Source: Embleya sp045207785
GTDB taxonomy: Bacteria > Actinomycetota > Actinomycetes > Streptomycetales > Streptomycetaceae
Direction of reading: 5' to 3'
Assembly: GCF_045207785.1 (NCBI RefSeq)
Contig: NZ_CP108777.1
Span: forward strand, 2,604,001-2,668,000
Length of the DNA: 64,000 bases
Shown here: positions 26,371 through 36,057 of the stretch, piece after piece
Numbering within the stretch: position 1 is the stretch's first letter
Layout: each line of letters begins with the position of its first letter
Program-made: the position numbers and the translations under genes
The notes under the pieces: generated by a model
Database searches by the model: none
Told to the model about the DNA's origin: nothing
Seen by the model: the letters and a program-made list of their open reading frames with translations, nothing else

Positions 26371-26612
26371 GTGACTGAGGCGTATGACAGGCCGGAACTG
26401 CGCGTGGACATGGCGCCGTTCGTCGGCAGGGCCGCGGAGCTCGGTCGGCTGGACTGCGTGCTGGAGCGGCTGGGGGATAGCGGTCCGTCGGTCGTCGATG
26501 TCACGGGTGAGGCCGGCATCGGCAAGAGTCGGCTGCTGGTGGAGTTCTGCGAGCGGGCCCGCCGCCGGGGGCTGACCGTGCTGCGTGGCCGGGCTACGGA
26601 GTACCCGGCGCG
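26371..26612 (+). pseudogene. AAA/LuxR-type regulator N-terminal fragment
   Basis: A GTG at 26371 after AAGGGGA begins VTEAYDRPELRVDMAPFVGR, followed by Walker A in VVDVTGEAGIGKSRLLVEF and RGLTVLRGRATEY. This is the start of the AAA domain of large LuxR/MalT-like regulators of about 900 residues. Similarity ends at about 26612; the rest of the ATPase, the TPR region and the HTH are absent. The start signal survives, so a short peptide could still be made. Confidence 0.75.
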
Positions 26613-26789
26613 TCGGGTCGCCGGTCGCGCCGAAGGCGAATATTGCCGCCTTCTCCTCGATGCCGGGAGGGGGTCGCCATTCTCGACGACGACTTGGCCG
26701 GGAAGTCGCCGATGAGGTTTTCGTAGAAATGCTCGACGATGTCGGAGGTGGGTTGGGTGTCTTCGGTCGTGTGGTGATGGAGGGAGCCT

Positions 26790-27235
26790 GTGACCGCGAG
26801 GTGCGGGCGATCACCCACCTGTCCGCCGCACGACACGGCTTCACCGTCCGCGACGTCCCGAACCCCCGTGGACGCGATCGCCTTCCGTGACGTGACCGAA
26901 CGACTCGCCCCGGCTGACCTCGCCACCGCCCCGCCCGTCCCTGGCGATCCGCTCCCCGAACGCACCGCATACCCGAACTCGTCGGCCGGGTACCAGATTG
27001 CCGTCAACGGCCGGTACGAGACGTCCCGGCCGAAATCGGCCGCACGAACGCCGAGGAGTTGCACACGTCGATCCTGACGACCGGGATCGACGGCGACACG
27101 ACACGGATGTACGACCGGCTCGACCGGCGGCACGGCCCCGGAGCGTTCGCCGCGCTGTTCCTGTCCCCCGGATCCCTCGCCGCCGACACGCCGGACAGGA
27201 CCGGCTTCACCCTCGCCGGCGGACAGGGCGCGTGA
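26790..27235 (+). pseudogene. Unknown protein with one or two frameshifts
   Basis: After GGAGGGAG a GTG at 26790 opens a frame that reads VDAIAFRDVTERLAPADLAT and YPNSSAGYQIAVNGRYET to about 27025. The following frame then reads VPAEIGRTNAEELHTSILTT, GDTTRMYDRLDRRHGPGAFA and ends at 27235. One inserted base at GAGACGTCCC joins RYET to VPAEIG. I do not recognise the family. Composition supports one gene over shadows. Confidence 0.45.
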
Positions 27236-27290
27236 TCGCCTCCGGACAGGCGTGCGGGCGGCGCGTTCGGTGTCGGAGGGCGGTGGCAGC

Positions 27291-28358
27291 ATGATCGAAG
27301 TGAAGTTCACTCGTACCACTCCTTCGCGTCCGGTCGACGTCACTGCGGTCTTCCCCGAACTGGCTCCACTGGCGCGGGCTGCAATACGACTCCACCCCCG
27401 CCCCGGATCCCCGAGCATGCACGAGAGTTCCGTCGGGGGGCCGCTGCGGTGGCCCGCCGACGAGCCATGGCCGCACTGCGACCGACCGCATCCGGACAGC
27501 GGCACGGCCGAAACACTGACGGAGATACGGCTACGGCACGTGGAATCACGATTGCGTCGCGACCCCGACGACCCCCGACACGAGCCTGAGGAAAAGGCGA
27601 TCAGGGAGCGGTTGGAGCGGCTCCGTGAGGGAGTCGGCACCGGGGGCGGTCCGGTCGCGATGCTGCCCGTGGCCCAGCTGTACGTGCGGGATGTACCCCT
27701 GCTCCGACCGCCCGGGAACGCCGATCTGCTGCAAGTCCTGTGGTGTCCCTTCGACCACTACCTCGAGTCGGGCGACTACATGCCCTTGACCGCCCTGTTC
27801 TGGCGATCGGCCCGCGAGATCGTCGACGTCCTGGTCACACCCCCGGAGCCGTTCGAGGCGCAGTCCTACTACGTGCCCCAGCCGTGTCTCCTCGCACCCG
27901 AGCCGATCGTCGAATACCCCAACCCCCTGGAGTTGGGCCAGGAACCGAGACAACGGTTGCAGGACCCGGACAGATGGCGCACGGTCGGCGAGGAACTCGA
28001 CAGGTGGCAGACAGACGACGTCGACCCCTACCCCGAGTACCCGGAGGACTTCTACCGATATCACCTGTCCACCGCTCCCGGCTGGAAAGTCGGCGGCCGG
28101 CCCCACTGGGGCCTCACCGATCCCGGCATCCGGCTCTGCACCGCGTGCGAAACCGAGATGGTCCCCCTGCTGAACATCGACTCAAGGGAATGGAACAGCA
28201 TCCAACACAGCTGGATCCCCCACGAAGACCAAGCTCCCGAGCCCTGCGCCGACGACGCGCACGACCCGACCAAAGTCCAGATCTTCGACCTCAACCATCT
28301 GCAGTTCTACATCTGCCCCCACTCCCCCGAACACCCACACACGGCCATGGTCCAGTAG
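27291..28358 (+). CDS. YwqG/DUF1963-like protein
   Basis: A 355-residue protein starting MIEVKFTRTTPSRPVDVTAV. It has the YwqG-like features GGPLRWPADEPWPHCDRPHP and AMLPVAQLYVRDVPLLRPPG (family: WP-C followed by FLAQ), a middle region LLQVLWCPFDHYLESGDYMP, and a CxxC in IRLCTACETEMVPLLNIDSR. Homologues in actinomycetes are uncharacterised. ATG at 27291 with GGAGGG 13 bases before; an upstream in-frame ATG at 27252 is less likely. Neighbours are fragments, so context gives no function. Confidence 0.75.
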   Translation: MIEVKFTRTTPSRPVDVTAVFPELAPLARAAIRLHPRPGSPSMHESSVGGPLRWPADEPWPHCDRPHPDSGTAETLTEIRLRHVESRLRRDPDDPRHEPEEKAIRERLERLREGVGTGGGPVAMLPVAQLYVRDVPLLRPPGNADLLQVLWCPFDHYLESGDYMPLTALFWRSAREIVDVLVTPPEPFEAQSYYVPQPCLLAPEPIVEYPNPLELGQEPRQRLQDPDRWRTVGEELDRWQTDDVDPYPEYPEDFYRYHLSTAPGWKVGGRPHWGLTDPGIRLCTACETEMVPLLNIDSREWNSIQHSWIPHEDQAPEPCADDAHDPTKVQIFDLNHLQFYICPHSPEHPHTAMVQ

Positions 28359-28944
28359 ACCCGCCCCCGAATGGACCGCCGCGCCCCAAGACCGGCAGCA
28401 TCGACTCTCACTCCGGCTCCCCAAGCCTCGCGCCCCCGTGACGGCCGGAACACGGCGCAGGCCACCGGCCGCGATGACAGCGGTAACGGCGACCACGGCG
28501 GTGAGGCTGGAGACCACCAGAAGGGACCGGGCACCGCCGTCCCATTCCACGCCCGACGCCGAGAAGGGCCCCTCGCCCTCGGCCAAAAACTCCGGAGTCA
28601 CTGCGCGGGAGTCCATGGGGCTGGGCCGGACCGGCCGTCGTCCCGCCCGAGCACCCCCTCCTTCCCGCCCCCCGACGAGGTCCAGGACGTCATCCCGCAC
28701 CACCACCCCATATGGCCAATACCGACCCCGACAGCATCGCCTACGGGGGCGGCGGTTGAGCCACCGCTGGTGAGCCGCCGGGGCATCGGCGCCGGCCCGT
28801 AGCACCCGGCGACCCGGCCCATAAACGACCACTTCGTCGGGCCCCGCCCGGAGCGACCCGAAGCACCCCCGCCACCACACCCCTCGAATCTCACTGCGAA
28901 CCTCACACCCACCGAACACGAACACCCCCACTCGACACCGCAGT
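28359..28944. other. Gap with low-complexity frames
   Basis: Pro/Arg/Thr-rich open frames on the plus strand. On the minus strand one frame from about 28616 reads MDSRAVTPEFLAEGEGPFSA and has a hydrophobic stretch, SLLVVSSLTAVVAVTAVI, which could be a small membrane protein, but there is no ribosome binding site. Not called. Confidence 0.4.
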
Positions 28945-29290
28945 TCACCACCGCGTGCCGAGTTCGGTGAGCAGCCCCACCCGTTCCTCGCTCAACGAAC
29001 TCCGCCGGGTGCGTCGGTTGTTGACCCATTTGCCGAGCCGCACGTCGACGACCCCGCCGCCCTCACCCACGCCGCCGTCGGGTCCGGCCGCCGTCTGCGT
29101 CGCCACGGTCTCGACGTGTGCTCTGGGCACGTCCAGGTGATCCATCCGGGTGTGAGCTCGTCGAGGCTGCCACAGCGTGCGCGGTGGAGGCGTGTTTCGT
29201 TGGCGGCCCTCTGCCAGGCGATGGTCCATCCTTCAGGTCGCCACCACGGGTCCAACTCCCGGAGTGCGGCTGTGATTTCGCAGTGGTTGT
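28945..29290 (-). pseudogene. Helicase-associated-domain remnant
   Basis: One frame reads ITAALRELDPWWRPEGWTIA and GSLDELTPG. After a shift near 29145 another reads HLDVPRAHVETV and LGKWVNNRRTRRSSLSEERV, ending at 28945. These are consecutive helicase-associated (HA) repeats found after the DEAH helicase core in Streptomyces proteins. The helicase core is missing. A single-base indel would join the two frames. A related gene is at 50104-51290. Confidence 0.75.
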
Positions 29291-29503
29291 TGGTGTGTAG
29301 GCGGTGGTGTGAGCTGGGGTGTTGCAGGTTGGGTGAGAACGTTTTGTGGCCGTCCGGGCGGGGACCGCGGGGGCCTGACCTCGCGGTGTCGCAGTTTCGT
29401 TGAGAAAGCCGGGGTATGTTTCGCATAGCCCTGTATGTCTAAAGGACCGGACCGTGTTTGTGCTGGTCACGGAGCTGTGGCCTGGTCGCAGGGTCGGGGC
29501 GGC

Positions 29504-30018
29504 CTACCGCTTGGGTGGGCGGGACCCGGTGGTGTCGGGGCGATGCCGGGTTTCGGCGGTGTGGTCGAGGCGGATCGCGTCGAGGCTGGTTTTGGTGATC
29601 TTCTTGGTGCCGTCGTCGATGGCGGTGATGGCGGCTTGGCGGGTGAGGCGGGTGAGGCTGCCGATCCGGCCGGCGGTGCGTTGGCGGGTGGTAGGCGGCG
29701 AGGCGGCGGTGGTGTCCCCGCGCGGTCGGTGCGCGTTTCGGTGGTCCGTTGCCGGCGGCCCGGGCCCGGGATCATCGGCGTGCGTATGTTCGTGACGAGG
29801 GTGTCGATGGCCGGGGTGTGGATGGTGACGAACGCGGAGTGGTAGGCCAGGCGTTGTTCCCGGCTGCGTGGCGGGGCATCGGGCTCGGGCGGTGTCGGGG
29901 GTGGTGCGGCCACGAAGTTCTGCCAACCATGCCAGGTGGTGACCGGCCGGGACTGTTCCGTCGTGTCCATACCCTCGCCACTCGGGCCGTCGCCCGAGTG
30001 CACGCCGAGGCTCACCAT
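29504..30018 (-). pseudogene. TniB-like transposition ATPase, internally deleted
   Basis: The N-terminal part begins about 30018 and reads VTTWHGWQNFVAAPPPTPPE, AYHSAFVTIHTPAIDTLVTN. The C-terminal part, in another frame, reads AGRIGSLTRLTRQAAITAID, TKKITKTSLDAIRLDHTAE and stops at 29504. In TniB-type ATPases these flank the AAA core with Walker A and B, which is absent here. It sits directly downstream of a TniA-like fragment with overlapping ends, the usual tniA-tniB order. Confidence 0.7.
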
Positions 30019-30600
30019 TTCAGGGCCTCCTCGTGGGCGTCGTAGAGCTCGTAGCCCGTGTACGGCGGGGCGGGGGAGTCGAGTTCGTCTTCGTCGGTGT
30101 CCGACCCCGCCGGCCGTGACTCGTTGAGGCCGTCGTCGAGCTCGTCGAGGCTCTCCTCGCCTTTCCCCGGGGCGCTGTCGCCGAGGTCCTGCTCCCGTCC
30201 TTCGTGCACGGAGCGTGCCGGTGGGGGGATCCGGGTGGGTGTGCTGCGGGCGAGGAGGCGTTGTTCAGTGCGGGTGGCCCCTCCGGTGCGGGCGCGGCAC
30301 ATGAGTCGGTCGAGGGCTTGCGCGAGGTTCGCTTCGTGGATGTCGGCGTCGGTGTGGGGGATGACGGTGGCACGCAGGTACCGCCTGGTGGGTTTGTCGA
30401 ACGGGTGGTGGGCGTGGTCGCGGTGGAGCCGGGGGATCTGCGTCGACTCGCCGTCGGGCAGGCGGATCCACACCCGGCGGCCGTCGAGCGGGTTGTGGTG
30501 GACCTCCCATTTCCCGCCGCGAGCGGCGATCCGGAGGACTGCCCGCGGAGCGGGCCCAGGACCTCGTGGTCGTAGGTGCGGCGGTCGAGGGGGCAACCGG
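30012..30600 (-). pseudogene. TniA-like (Mu/Tn552-type) transposase C-terminal fragment
   Basis: The last 190 residues read GGKWEVHHNPLDGRRVWIRL, ESTQIPRLHRDHAHHPFDKP and ADIHEANLAQALDRLMCRAR, followed by an acidic tail. This is the Mu-type C-terminal beta-barrel (family KWEVHHNPYD-RQVWVRL). In a neighbouring frame, DRRTYDHEVLGPLRG precedes it, so a frameshift lies near 30530. The DDE catalytic core is missing. Its end overlaps the TniB-like gene. Confidence 0.75.
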
Positions 30601-31127
30601 GACACAGTGGATATCGCCTGGACACAGCCTCCTTGTCCGCGGTGGACGGACGGTGGACAAGGGGCCGGCGGACATCTCGAAAACCTTGCGCATCGCACTC
30701 GCGGCGCACCGCACCGGGATACCGCCGACACTTCTGCGATCTCCGGGCCGCCGCGCCTCGCCCGGCGTGCGATGCCTCGGCGGACCCAATACCGTCGCCT
30801 TGTCAGCGGAACGGACACGCGTGACCGCGCCGCCGAGTCGGGGTGCGGCGAGGGGTGGTCACGCTCCGATGGTGAGGGCGCCGTCACCGAGCGGTTCGTC
30901 GGGGAGGACCCGGCCCTGGCGGCTCACCTGGTAACCGGCTACGAGCACGCGCGGAAACGAGCTGTCCGCCATGAGGACTTCAAGGTCTGACACTCCCCGT
31001 ACCGATGCCCCGGTCTCCGTCCGGTAGCGCCCAGCAAGCACGCGCGGACCTTGCCGGGCGCCTCCGGCAGATCACGGGGCGCCCCGGCCGGGACCGGCGG
31101 GGGCGCCCTCGGTGCGTGCGGGTCGGG
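30601..31127. other. Gap; one short uncertain frame
   Basis: On the minus strand a frame reading DLEVLMADSSFPRVLVAGYQ ends near 30859, but it lacks a proper ribosome binding site. The rest shows shadow frames only. Confidence 0.4.
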
Positions 31128-32075
31128 TCAGGGCTGTTCTGCCGGGCTGGACGAGGCGATCGGGAACCGCGTCGGGCCCAAGGTGGGCAGCGTGGCGGGG
31201 TCGGCGGGCGGCGGCGGGACGTAGGCGGCGAGGATCGGCGCCCAGGCCGGGTTCCTCAGGATGGACAGGGCCTGCTCGTCGGTCAGCGGCAAGGTGCTGC
31301 GGGTGGGCTTGCCGTTGTCCGACAGTTCGCCGTTTCCGTAGCTCAGTTCGACCATGGTCTCCCCGGCGACGTAGTTGACGGCCTTCCAGGCGATGCCCTT
31401 GTCCGGAAAGGGTTTCTCGAAGGTGCCGAGCAGCGTTCCGTCCGGTGCGTTGCGGCAGCCGCCGAAGTTGTTCTCCTTGGGCTTCGGCTTGCCGTCGGCC
31501 ATGGTGCACCCGAAGAACCGCTTGCCCACCATGTGGAAGGTCACCTCGACCACGCCCTGGCCGGTGTCCCAGGTGACCTTCGCGTAGAGGCCGCCGTCGA
31601 CGGCGGTGTTGGTTGTGACCTGCTTCGTCCCCCCGGGCAGCAGGCTCGTAATGATCGGACCGAGCTGCTCGGCGAGGGGATTTGGTGCCACCGGCTGCGC
31701 CGGCAGCTCGGGGTTCACGCCGCCGAACCGTCCGTCGATCCAGGACGGCGACGGATCCGCTGCGGGCCCCGCCTTGGCCGCCGGACTCGTCCCCAGCTGT
31801 GCCGCGCCCAGCACGCCCGCCGCGATCACTCCCACAGCAAGGGTCGCGCCGACGGCCTGCCCCAACGCGCGCCGCCGGGCCCGGCGGCGGCCGCCCTCGG
31901 CCGCCCGGACCGCCAGCCCCGCGCCCGGAGGGATCGCCAACTCGTCCAGTTCGGCGCGCAGTTCGCTGCGAAACAGGTCTTCGGTCTCCACTACGTGCCC
32001 TTCCACGACGTCGGTTCCTCTCATGTGTGCCGCTGTCTCCGCCGCCGGCCATTCCGCCGTGCGCCGTTTCCTCAC
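31128..32075 (-). CDS. Membrane-anchored putative anti-sigma factor
   Basis: A 315-residue protein. The cytoplasmic N-terminal part contains LFRSELRAELDELAIPPGAG. One membrane span lies at about 85-105 (AVGATLAVGVIAAGVLGAAQ). The extracytoplasmic domain of about 200 residues includes VTWDTGQGVVEVTFHMVGKR and two Cys (FFGCTMADG, FGGCRNAPDG). The GTG at 32073-32075 overlaps the sigma stop (GTGA) and follows GGAGGG. Position right after a SigE-family sigma gene and topology suggest that it holds the sigma factor at the membrane. No zinc-finger HxxxCxxC is present. Confidence 0.8.
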   Translation of the reverse strand: MRKRRTAEWPAAETAAHMRGTDVVEGHVVETEDLFRSELRAELDELAIPPGAGLAVRAAEGGRRRARRRALGQAVGATLAVGVIAAGVLGAAQLGTSPAAKAGPAADPSPSWIDGRFGGVNPELPAQPVAPNPLAEQLGPIITSLLPGGTKQVTTNTAVDGGLYAKVTWDTGQGVVEVTFHMVGKRFFGCTMADGKPKPKENNFGGCRNAPDGTLLGTFEKPFPDKGIAWKAVNYVAGETMVELSYGNGELSDNGKPTRSTLPLTDEQALSILRNPAWAPILAAYVPPPPADPATLPTLGPTRFPIASSSPAEQP

Positions 32076-32602
32076 GGCCGACCCTCCGCAGCGGCCTTGC
32101 GGGTCAGCTCCGGCACGCGCTCGCGCAGCCTGGCGAGTGCGCGCATCGCGCCGGTCTTCACGGCGGACACGCCCATGCCCAGCCGCCGTGCGGTCTCCTC
32201 GACGCTCAGGTCCTCCCAGTACCGCAGCACCAGCAGGGCGCGGTCGCGTGGTTCGAGGGTGTGCAGCGCGTCGACGAGGGTGAGCCGCAGTTCGGGGTCG
32301 CCATGGGCAGGGGCGGGGGTGCGGGCCAGTGCGTCGGCATCTATGCCCGTCATCTCGCCGCTGCTCTTGCGACGGCGCCCGTCCAGGAACGCGTTGATCA
32401 GGACGCGCTTGGCGTAGGCCTCCGGGTGCTCCTGCCGCTCGAGCTTCGGCCACGCGACGTAGACCTTCTCCAGCGCGGTCTGCGCGAGGTCCTCGGCCAA
32501 ATGCCAGTCGCCGCAGAGCAGGTAGGCGGTGCGGCGCAGCACGGTCTGGTTCACCTCGGCGAACTCGGCGAATCCGATGCGCTCCCTGTGGAACCAACCC
32601 AT
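32072..32602 (-). CDS. SigE-family ECF sigma factor
   Basis: A 176-residue sigma factor of the actinobacterial SigE-like ECF group. Region 2 is seen in LRRTAYLLCGDWHLAEDLAQ and VYVAWPKLERQEHPEAYAKR; region 4 in LEPRDRALLVLRYWEDLSVE and ARRLGMGVSAVKTGAMRALA. It starts MGWFHRERIGFAEFAE at ATG 32600-32602. It directs RNA polymerase to a small regulon, probably including its own operon. The next gene overlaps by four bases and is probably its anti-sigma factor. Confidence 0.92.
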   Translation of the reverse strand: MGWFHRERIGFAEFAEVNQTVLRRTAYLLCGDWHLAEDLAQTALEKVYVAWPKLERQEHPEAYAKRVLINAFLDGRRRKSSGEMTGIDADALARTPAPAHGDPELRLTLVDALHTLEPRDRALLVLRYWEDLSVEETARRLGMGVSAVKTGAMRALARLRERVPELTRKAAAEGRP

Positions 32603-33048
32603 CCTTCTCCCCGCTCCGTCGACGACCTAGCAGAGTCTTAACGTGTCGAACCGCCGGTTCGGTCACACCCTTCCGAGGGGCGGTCAGGGCGGGGCCCGTG
32701 AAGGTATTGCGCAGTGGAGGCCGGACTCAACGCGTCCCGCGTCGCGGAGCAGGCAGGCTGGTACCCCTCGAAGTCTTCTCGCCTGCTCAACGCAACGACC
32801 CCGGCGCCGTGCCCCCCGCACCGTCGACTTCTTCGACACCGACGCCGGCCTGTGAGCCCCATGCGACCTACGGGTTCGGCAGGATTCGCAGCCGGACACG
32901 GCAATTGCGACTGCCCGCGTGTCGGTGACGCGAACAACGTCCGCCATCGCGCGTCGGCGCGGCACCGCCCACCCGGTGCCCGCCGATGTCCGCGGCTGGG
33001 CCCGGCAGTTGGGACGGTCCACCGGAATGTCGACGACGGGAGTGACCG
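32603..33048. other. Gap holding an XRE helix-turn-helix remnant
   Basis: At about 32714-32806 on the plus strand a frame reads EAGLNASRVAEQAGWYPSKS and SRLLNATTPAP, the helix-turn-helix of an XRE regulator (family AGLTQSRLAELAGWHQSKVSR-E). The rest of that gene is missing. Nothing else supported. Confidence 0.55.
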
Positions 33049-33255
33049 ATGAGCACAGTGAACAAGTTCGGCGCCGCGTGCGTGAACCGCAGGTGCAGCA
33101 TCTATGTGGCGCCCCGCGCGGGCGTCCTCACCCGCGCCGATGGCGGCCAGTGGGTGACCTGGTGCACCGCGTGCGCGCCCGACGCGGGTCGGGGGGCCGC
33201 GTGCGTCCGAGCCGACGCAGATCCGGAAGGACCGGCAGGGGCGACACCCGCCTGA
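33049..33255 (+). CDS. Small Cys-containing hypothetical protein
   Basis: A 68-residue frame starting MSTVNKFGAACVNRRCSIYV, with later TWCTACAPDAG. The Cys pairs C-x4-C and C-x2-C could form a zinc site. GGGAG lies 7 bases before the ATG. No family recognised. It stands between the sigma operon and the STAND gene, without evident operon partner. Confidence 0.5.
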   Translation: MSTVNKFGAACVNRRCSIYVAPRAGVLTRADGGQWVTWCTACAPDAGRGAACVRADADPEGPAGATPA

Positions 33256-33559
33256 CGGCCCGGAGTACCTGCGCTCCCTTCGACGTCAGGGAGGGGGAGC
33301 CTGCGACGATCGACGTGGGCTCGGGATCGGCTCCGCCTTGGCGAACGGGCCGTTGACGCCCACCGGCGAGCGGATTTTCGGCTGACGACCGCGATCAGCG
33401 CGGCACGGCAGCACACAGCGGATCAGCCCGGAACGCGAACGGGCAACAGCGGCGGCATACACCTGTTACGCCTGACTTACCCGATTCTCTTGGGAAACCG
33501 CTCACACACGTCACCCGCCGGCGCCTACGCGACGCCATCGGGGAGAACACTGGTGCGCG
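33256..33559. other. Gap without a recognisable gene
   Basis: Shadow frames only. The locally AT-richer stretch near 33475-33500 (CTTACCCGATTCTCTTGGG) may hold a promoter, but I cannot assign it. Confidence 0.4.
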
Positions 33560-34928
33560 TCACTCGTCCTCGGCCAGGACCCGCCGCGCGTCCTCGACCG
33601 CCCCGGCCGCGGTGTACTCGGCCGCCGCGCCTGCGCGCGCCTCGCGGGCCCGTGCCGTGTCCCCGGCGCGGGTCCACAACTCGGCGAGTGCCTCGCCGGT
33701 CTGCCCGGCTTCGTGGTGGTCGCCCGTCTCGCGGCACGCCGCGAGGTCCTCGCCCATGGCCGTGATCGCCTCGTCGATGTGCCCGACCGCCGCCAATGCC
33801 CGACCCAGGTTGAACCATGCCGATCCCGCTCGGTGCCGGTCGCCGAGGCCGGTGAACAGGTCGAGGGCGTGGGTGTGGGCGGTGATGGCGTCGTCGAATG
33901 TTGTCGGCCAGGATCAGCACCGCCTGCCCGTCGCGGTCGAGGGTGTCGAGGGCCGAGCGGTACAACCCGGCTCGCTCGTCGGGTGACCGCGGGATGTGGA
34001 CGGGATCCACCCCGAGGGCGCGCAGCAGGGCTTCGAGGGCTTGGTCGCCGGTGACGGGGTCGGGGTCGTAGCCGCGGAGGTTGACGAACATCGCGTGTTG
34101 GAACCGGCCCCGGTCGAGCAACGCGTGTGCGGCGGCGAGTGCGAGGGCGGTCTTCCCGACGCCGCCCATGCCGGCGACGGCCGCGCACACCACCACCGGC
34201 GTGCCCGCGTCCCCATCTTGCGGACCGGGCGCGGTCGCGGTGTTCACGCACTCGTGCGCCGTGGCGGTGGGGCCCGGTGTTTCGCGGGCGGGGGCGAGGG
34301 TCGCGACGAGGCGTGCGAGTTCGCCGACGCGGCCGACGAATCCGGCCGGGACGGGAGCTAGGGACGCCAGGGCGGTGGGTGCGGGTCCGTGGTGGTGTTC
34401 GACCTTCCCGGTCACGGGTCCGGTGAAGGTGCCACGGCTGAAGTCGATGTGGCCGCCGCCGTACCGGGCCCCGACGGGTCGGTGGTCGGTGGGGGCGCCA
34501 GGCTCGGGGCCGGACTTGTCGACGCCGCGCGCGTCCTGGCCCGGCCGCGACCCGGTTGTGCTCCGGGAGCGTTGCCTCGCGCGGCGCTCCTTCTCGGCCC
34601 GTGAGCGTAGTTCGCGCCATTGCTCGGGCGGAGTGGCCTGCCGTCCGGGGTTGAGCCGGTTGGCGGTGGTCTCCAGGTGGCCGAGGAGGAAGGCGAGTTG
34701 CGTGGAGTGGGCGGTGGGAGTGGAGCGGCCGGCGAGCCAGTCGCTGAGCGAGGCGGGCGTCAGGCGGACGGGGGGTTTGTGGGCCAGGCCGCGCCGGATC
34801 AGTTCGGCGCGCGCGGGGCTGCCGGCCGCCTGATGGAGTTCGCGCAGGCATCGCGCGAAACACTCCGCCGCAGACTCGCCCCTGCGGTCCTGCTCACGAC
34901 TGTCTTCGCCGTCGCTTCGCGCGTCCAT
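33560..34928 (-). pseudogene. STAND (NB-ARC/TPR) protein with internal deletion
   Basis: The N-terminal part from ATG 34926-34928 contains a helical region (CFARCLRELHQAAGSPARAE, SLSDWLAGRSTPTAHSTQL), a linker HIDFSRGTFTGPVTGKVEHH and the first part of an NB-ARC ATPase: VGRVGELARLVATLAPARE and Walker A AAVAGMGGVGKTALALAAAH, up to GQAVLILADN. Then, at about 33903, the frame jumps to the last TPR repeats (DDAITAHTHALDLFTGLGDR, NLGRALAAVGHIDEAITAMG) ending at 33560. The Walker B strand, sensor region and most TPRs are missing. Such proteins are regulators or defence sensors. Here signalling is probably lost. Confidence 0.8.
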
Positions 34929-35145
34929 CAACGCCCCCGCCCCGCGTCCCGCGCCTTGGTCTTCGGTCCGAATTCGGACCGAACCACTTCCCGGGGATCC
35001 GTGGATTCCCGGGGTGACCAGCGTAGGGATCGTTCGGACCGGTCGCCGCTCGATCGCCGAACACACAGCGGCCCGGACCTCATGGGCTCCTGACACCGGG
35101 CGGCCCGACACCGAGGGCCCCCGACCGGGACTCGGGAGACAACAC

Positions 35146-35304
35146 ATGATCGACACCACCCCCACCCCCGCGGCCCGCGGGCGTGTCCACGCCCTGATCG
35201 TGCGCGCCGCCCGCACGACCGCCTCCCACGCGGTCCGCGGGATCGCCTCGGGCGCGGGAAACACCGCCGGCGGATGGCTCGTGTGGTGGCTCCTCCACCA
35301 CTGA
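35146..35304 (+). CDS. Small amphipathic/membrane peptide, 52 residues
   Basis: A frame starting MIDTTPTPAARGRVHALIVR and ending ASGAGNTAGGWLVWWLLHH. The last 15 residues are hydrophobic and Trp-rich, and could insert in the membrane. GGGAG lies 7 bases before the ATG, and a strong terminator follows 26 bases after the stop, so this is a complete transcription unit. It is divergent from the STAND gene. Function unknown. Confidence 0.65.
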   Translation: MIDTTPTPAARGRVHALIVRAARTTASHAVRGIASGAGNTAGGWLVWWLLHH

Positions 35305-35329
35305 GCCCCGCCCGCGCCGGCGCCCGCCC

Positions 35330-35391
35330 CGGACACCAGGGAACGGCTCCGGCCGCGCGTTGCTGTGGTCGGACCCGTTCCCTGGTGTCCG
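35330..35391 (+). terminator. Long intrinsic terminator
   Basis: A perfect 17-bp stem (CGGACACCAGGGAACGG with its complement) and a 28-base loop, just downstream of the 52-residue gene. Confidence 0.9.
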
Positions 35392-35596
35392 TCGCGGGGC
35401 ACAGCCCCCACAACACGCCACGAGGCGAAAGTGTGGACCCCGCAAAGGGCACCCGCCTACCGTCTACACCAACCCGGCACCGGCGTGGGCGGTTCGCCCG
35501 AACGCAATGCACACCACCACCCGAACGTGACCCCACCCCCACTGAACCGACAGAGCACTCCAGCGCGTTCGACCCATGGTGCGAGCCCCGGGTAGG

Positions 35597-35660
35597 TCAC
35601 GCGTTCTCGGGCAGGACCCGCCGCGCGTCCTGCGCCGCTCCGGCCGCGGTGTAGTGCTCT
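35597..35660 (-). pseudogene. Tail of a second STAND/TPR gene
   Basis: The minus-strand frame reads EHYTAAGAAQDARRVLPENA and then a stop, matching the end of the 33560-34928 protein (AEYTAAGAVEDARRVLAEDE). At the DNA level about 60 bases align, with GGACCCGCCGCGCGTCCT identical. The body of the gene is gone. Confidence 0.75.
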
Positions 35661-35742
35661 GACCGCGAAGGTTCACCGGGTTCAGTCGAGCGGGTACTGA
35701 GTACTCTGCCGGGCAAGGGGACCGGTCGGCGATGGAGGAATA

Positions 35743-36057
35743 GTGGCAGCGCAGGACACGCCGGTGGCACGCCTACGGATCGAGAACAGCAGTGACGCGT
35801 TGCTGGAGTTGGTCTTGGAGTGCTATGGGAGCGACCACTGGCTGTTGCCCGGTGAGACGTTCGTGGTCTGGACGGTCGGCTCTGCCGAGGGCGATCCCTG
35901 GCCCGGGACGACACTCGGCAACGAGCCCTTCGAGGTGGACTACCGTCCAGGCTCGGTGACGGTGCACTTCAACGGGCGCCACGGCTATGTCACGGATGTC
36001 GACGGTAACGAGATCGACTGTGGCCATCGGCGGCCGGCCGGCGCCGAGACCGTTTGA
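35743..36057 (+). CDS. Hypothetical beta-rich protein, 104 residues
   Basis: A frame from GTG 35743 with GGAGG 6 bases upstream: VAAQDTPVARLRIENSSDAL, LELVLECYGSDHWLLPGETF, GSVTVHFNGRHGYVTDVDGN. The alternating pattern suggests a small beta-sandwich. No signal peptide. No family assigned. Its end overlaps the convergent gene 35990-36217. Confidence 0.65.
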   Translation: MAAQDTPVARLRIENSSDALLELVLECYGSDHWLLPGETFVVWTVGSAEGDPWPGTTLGNEPFEVDYRPGSVTVHFNGRHGYVTDVDGNEIDCGHRRPAGAETV

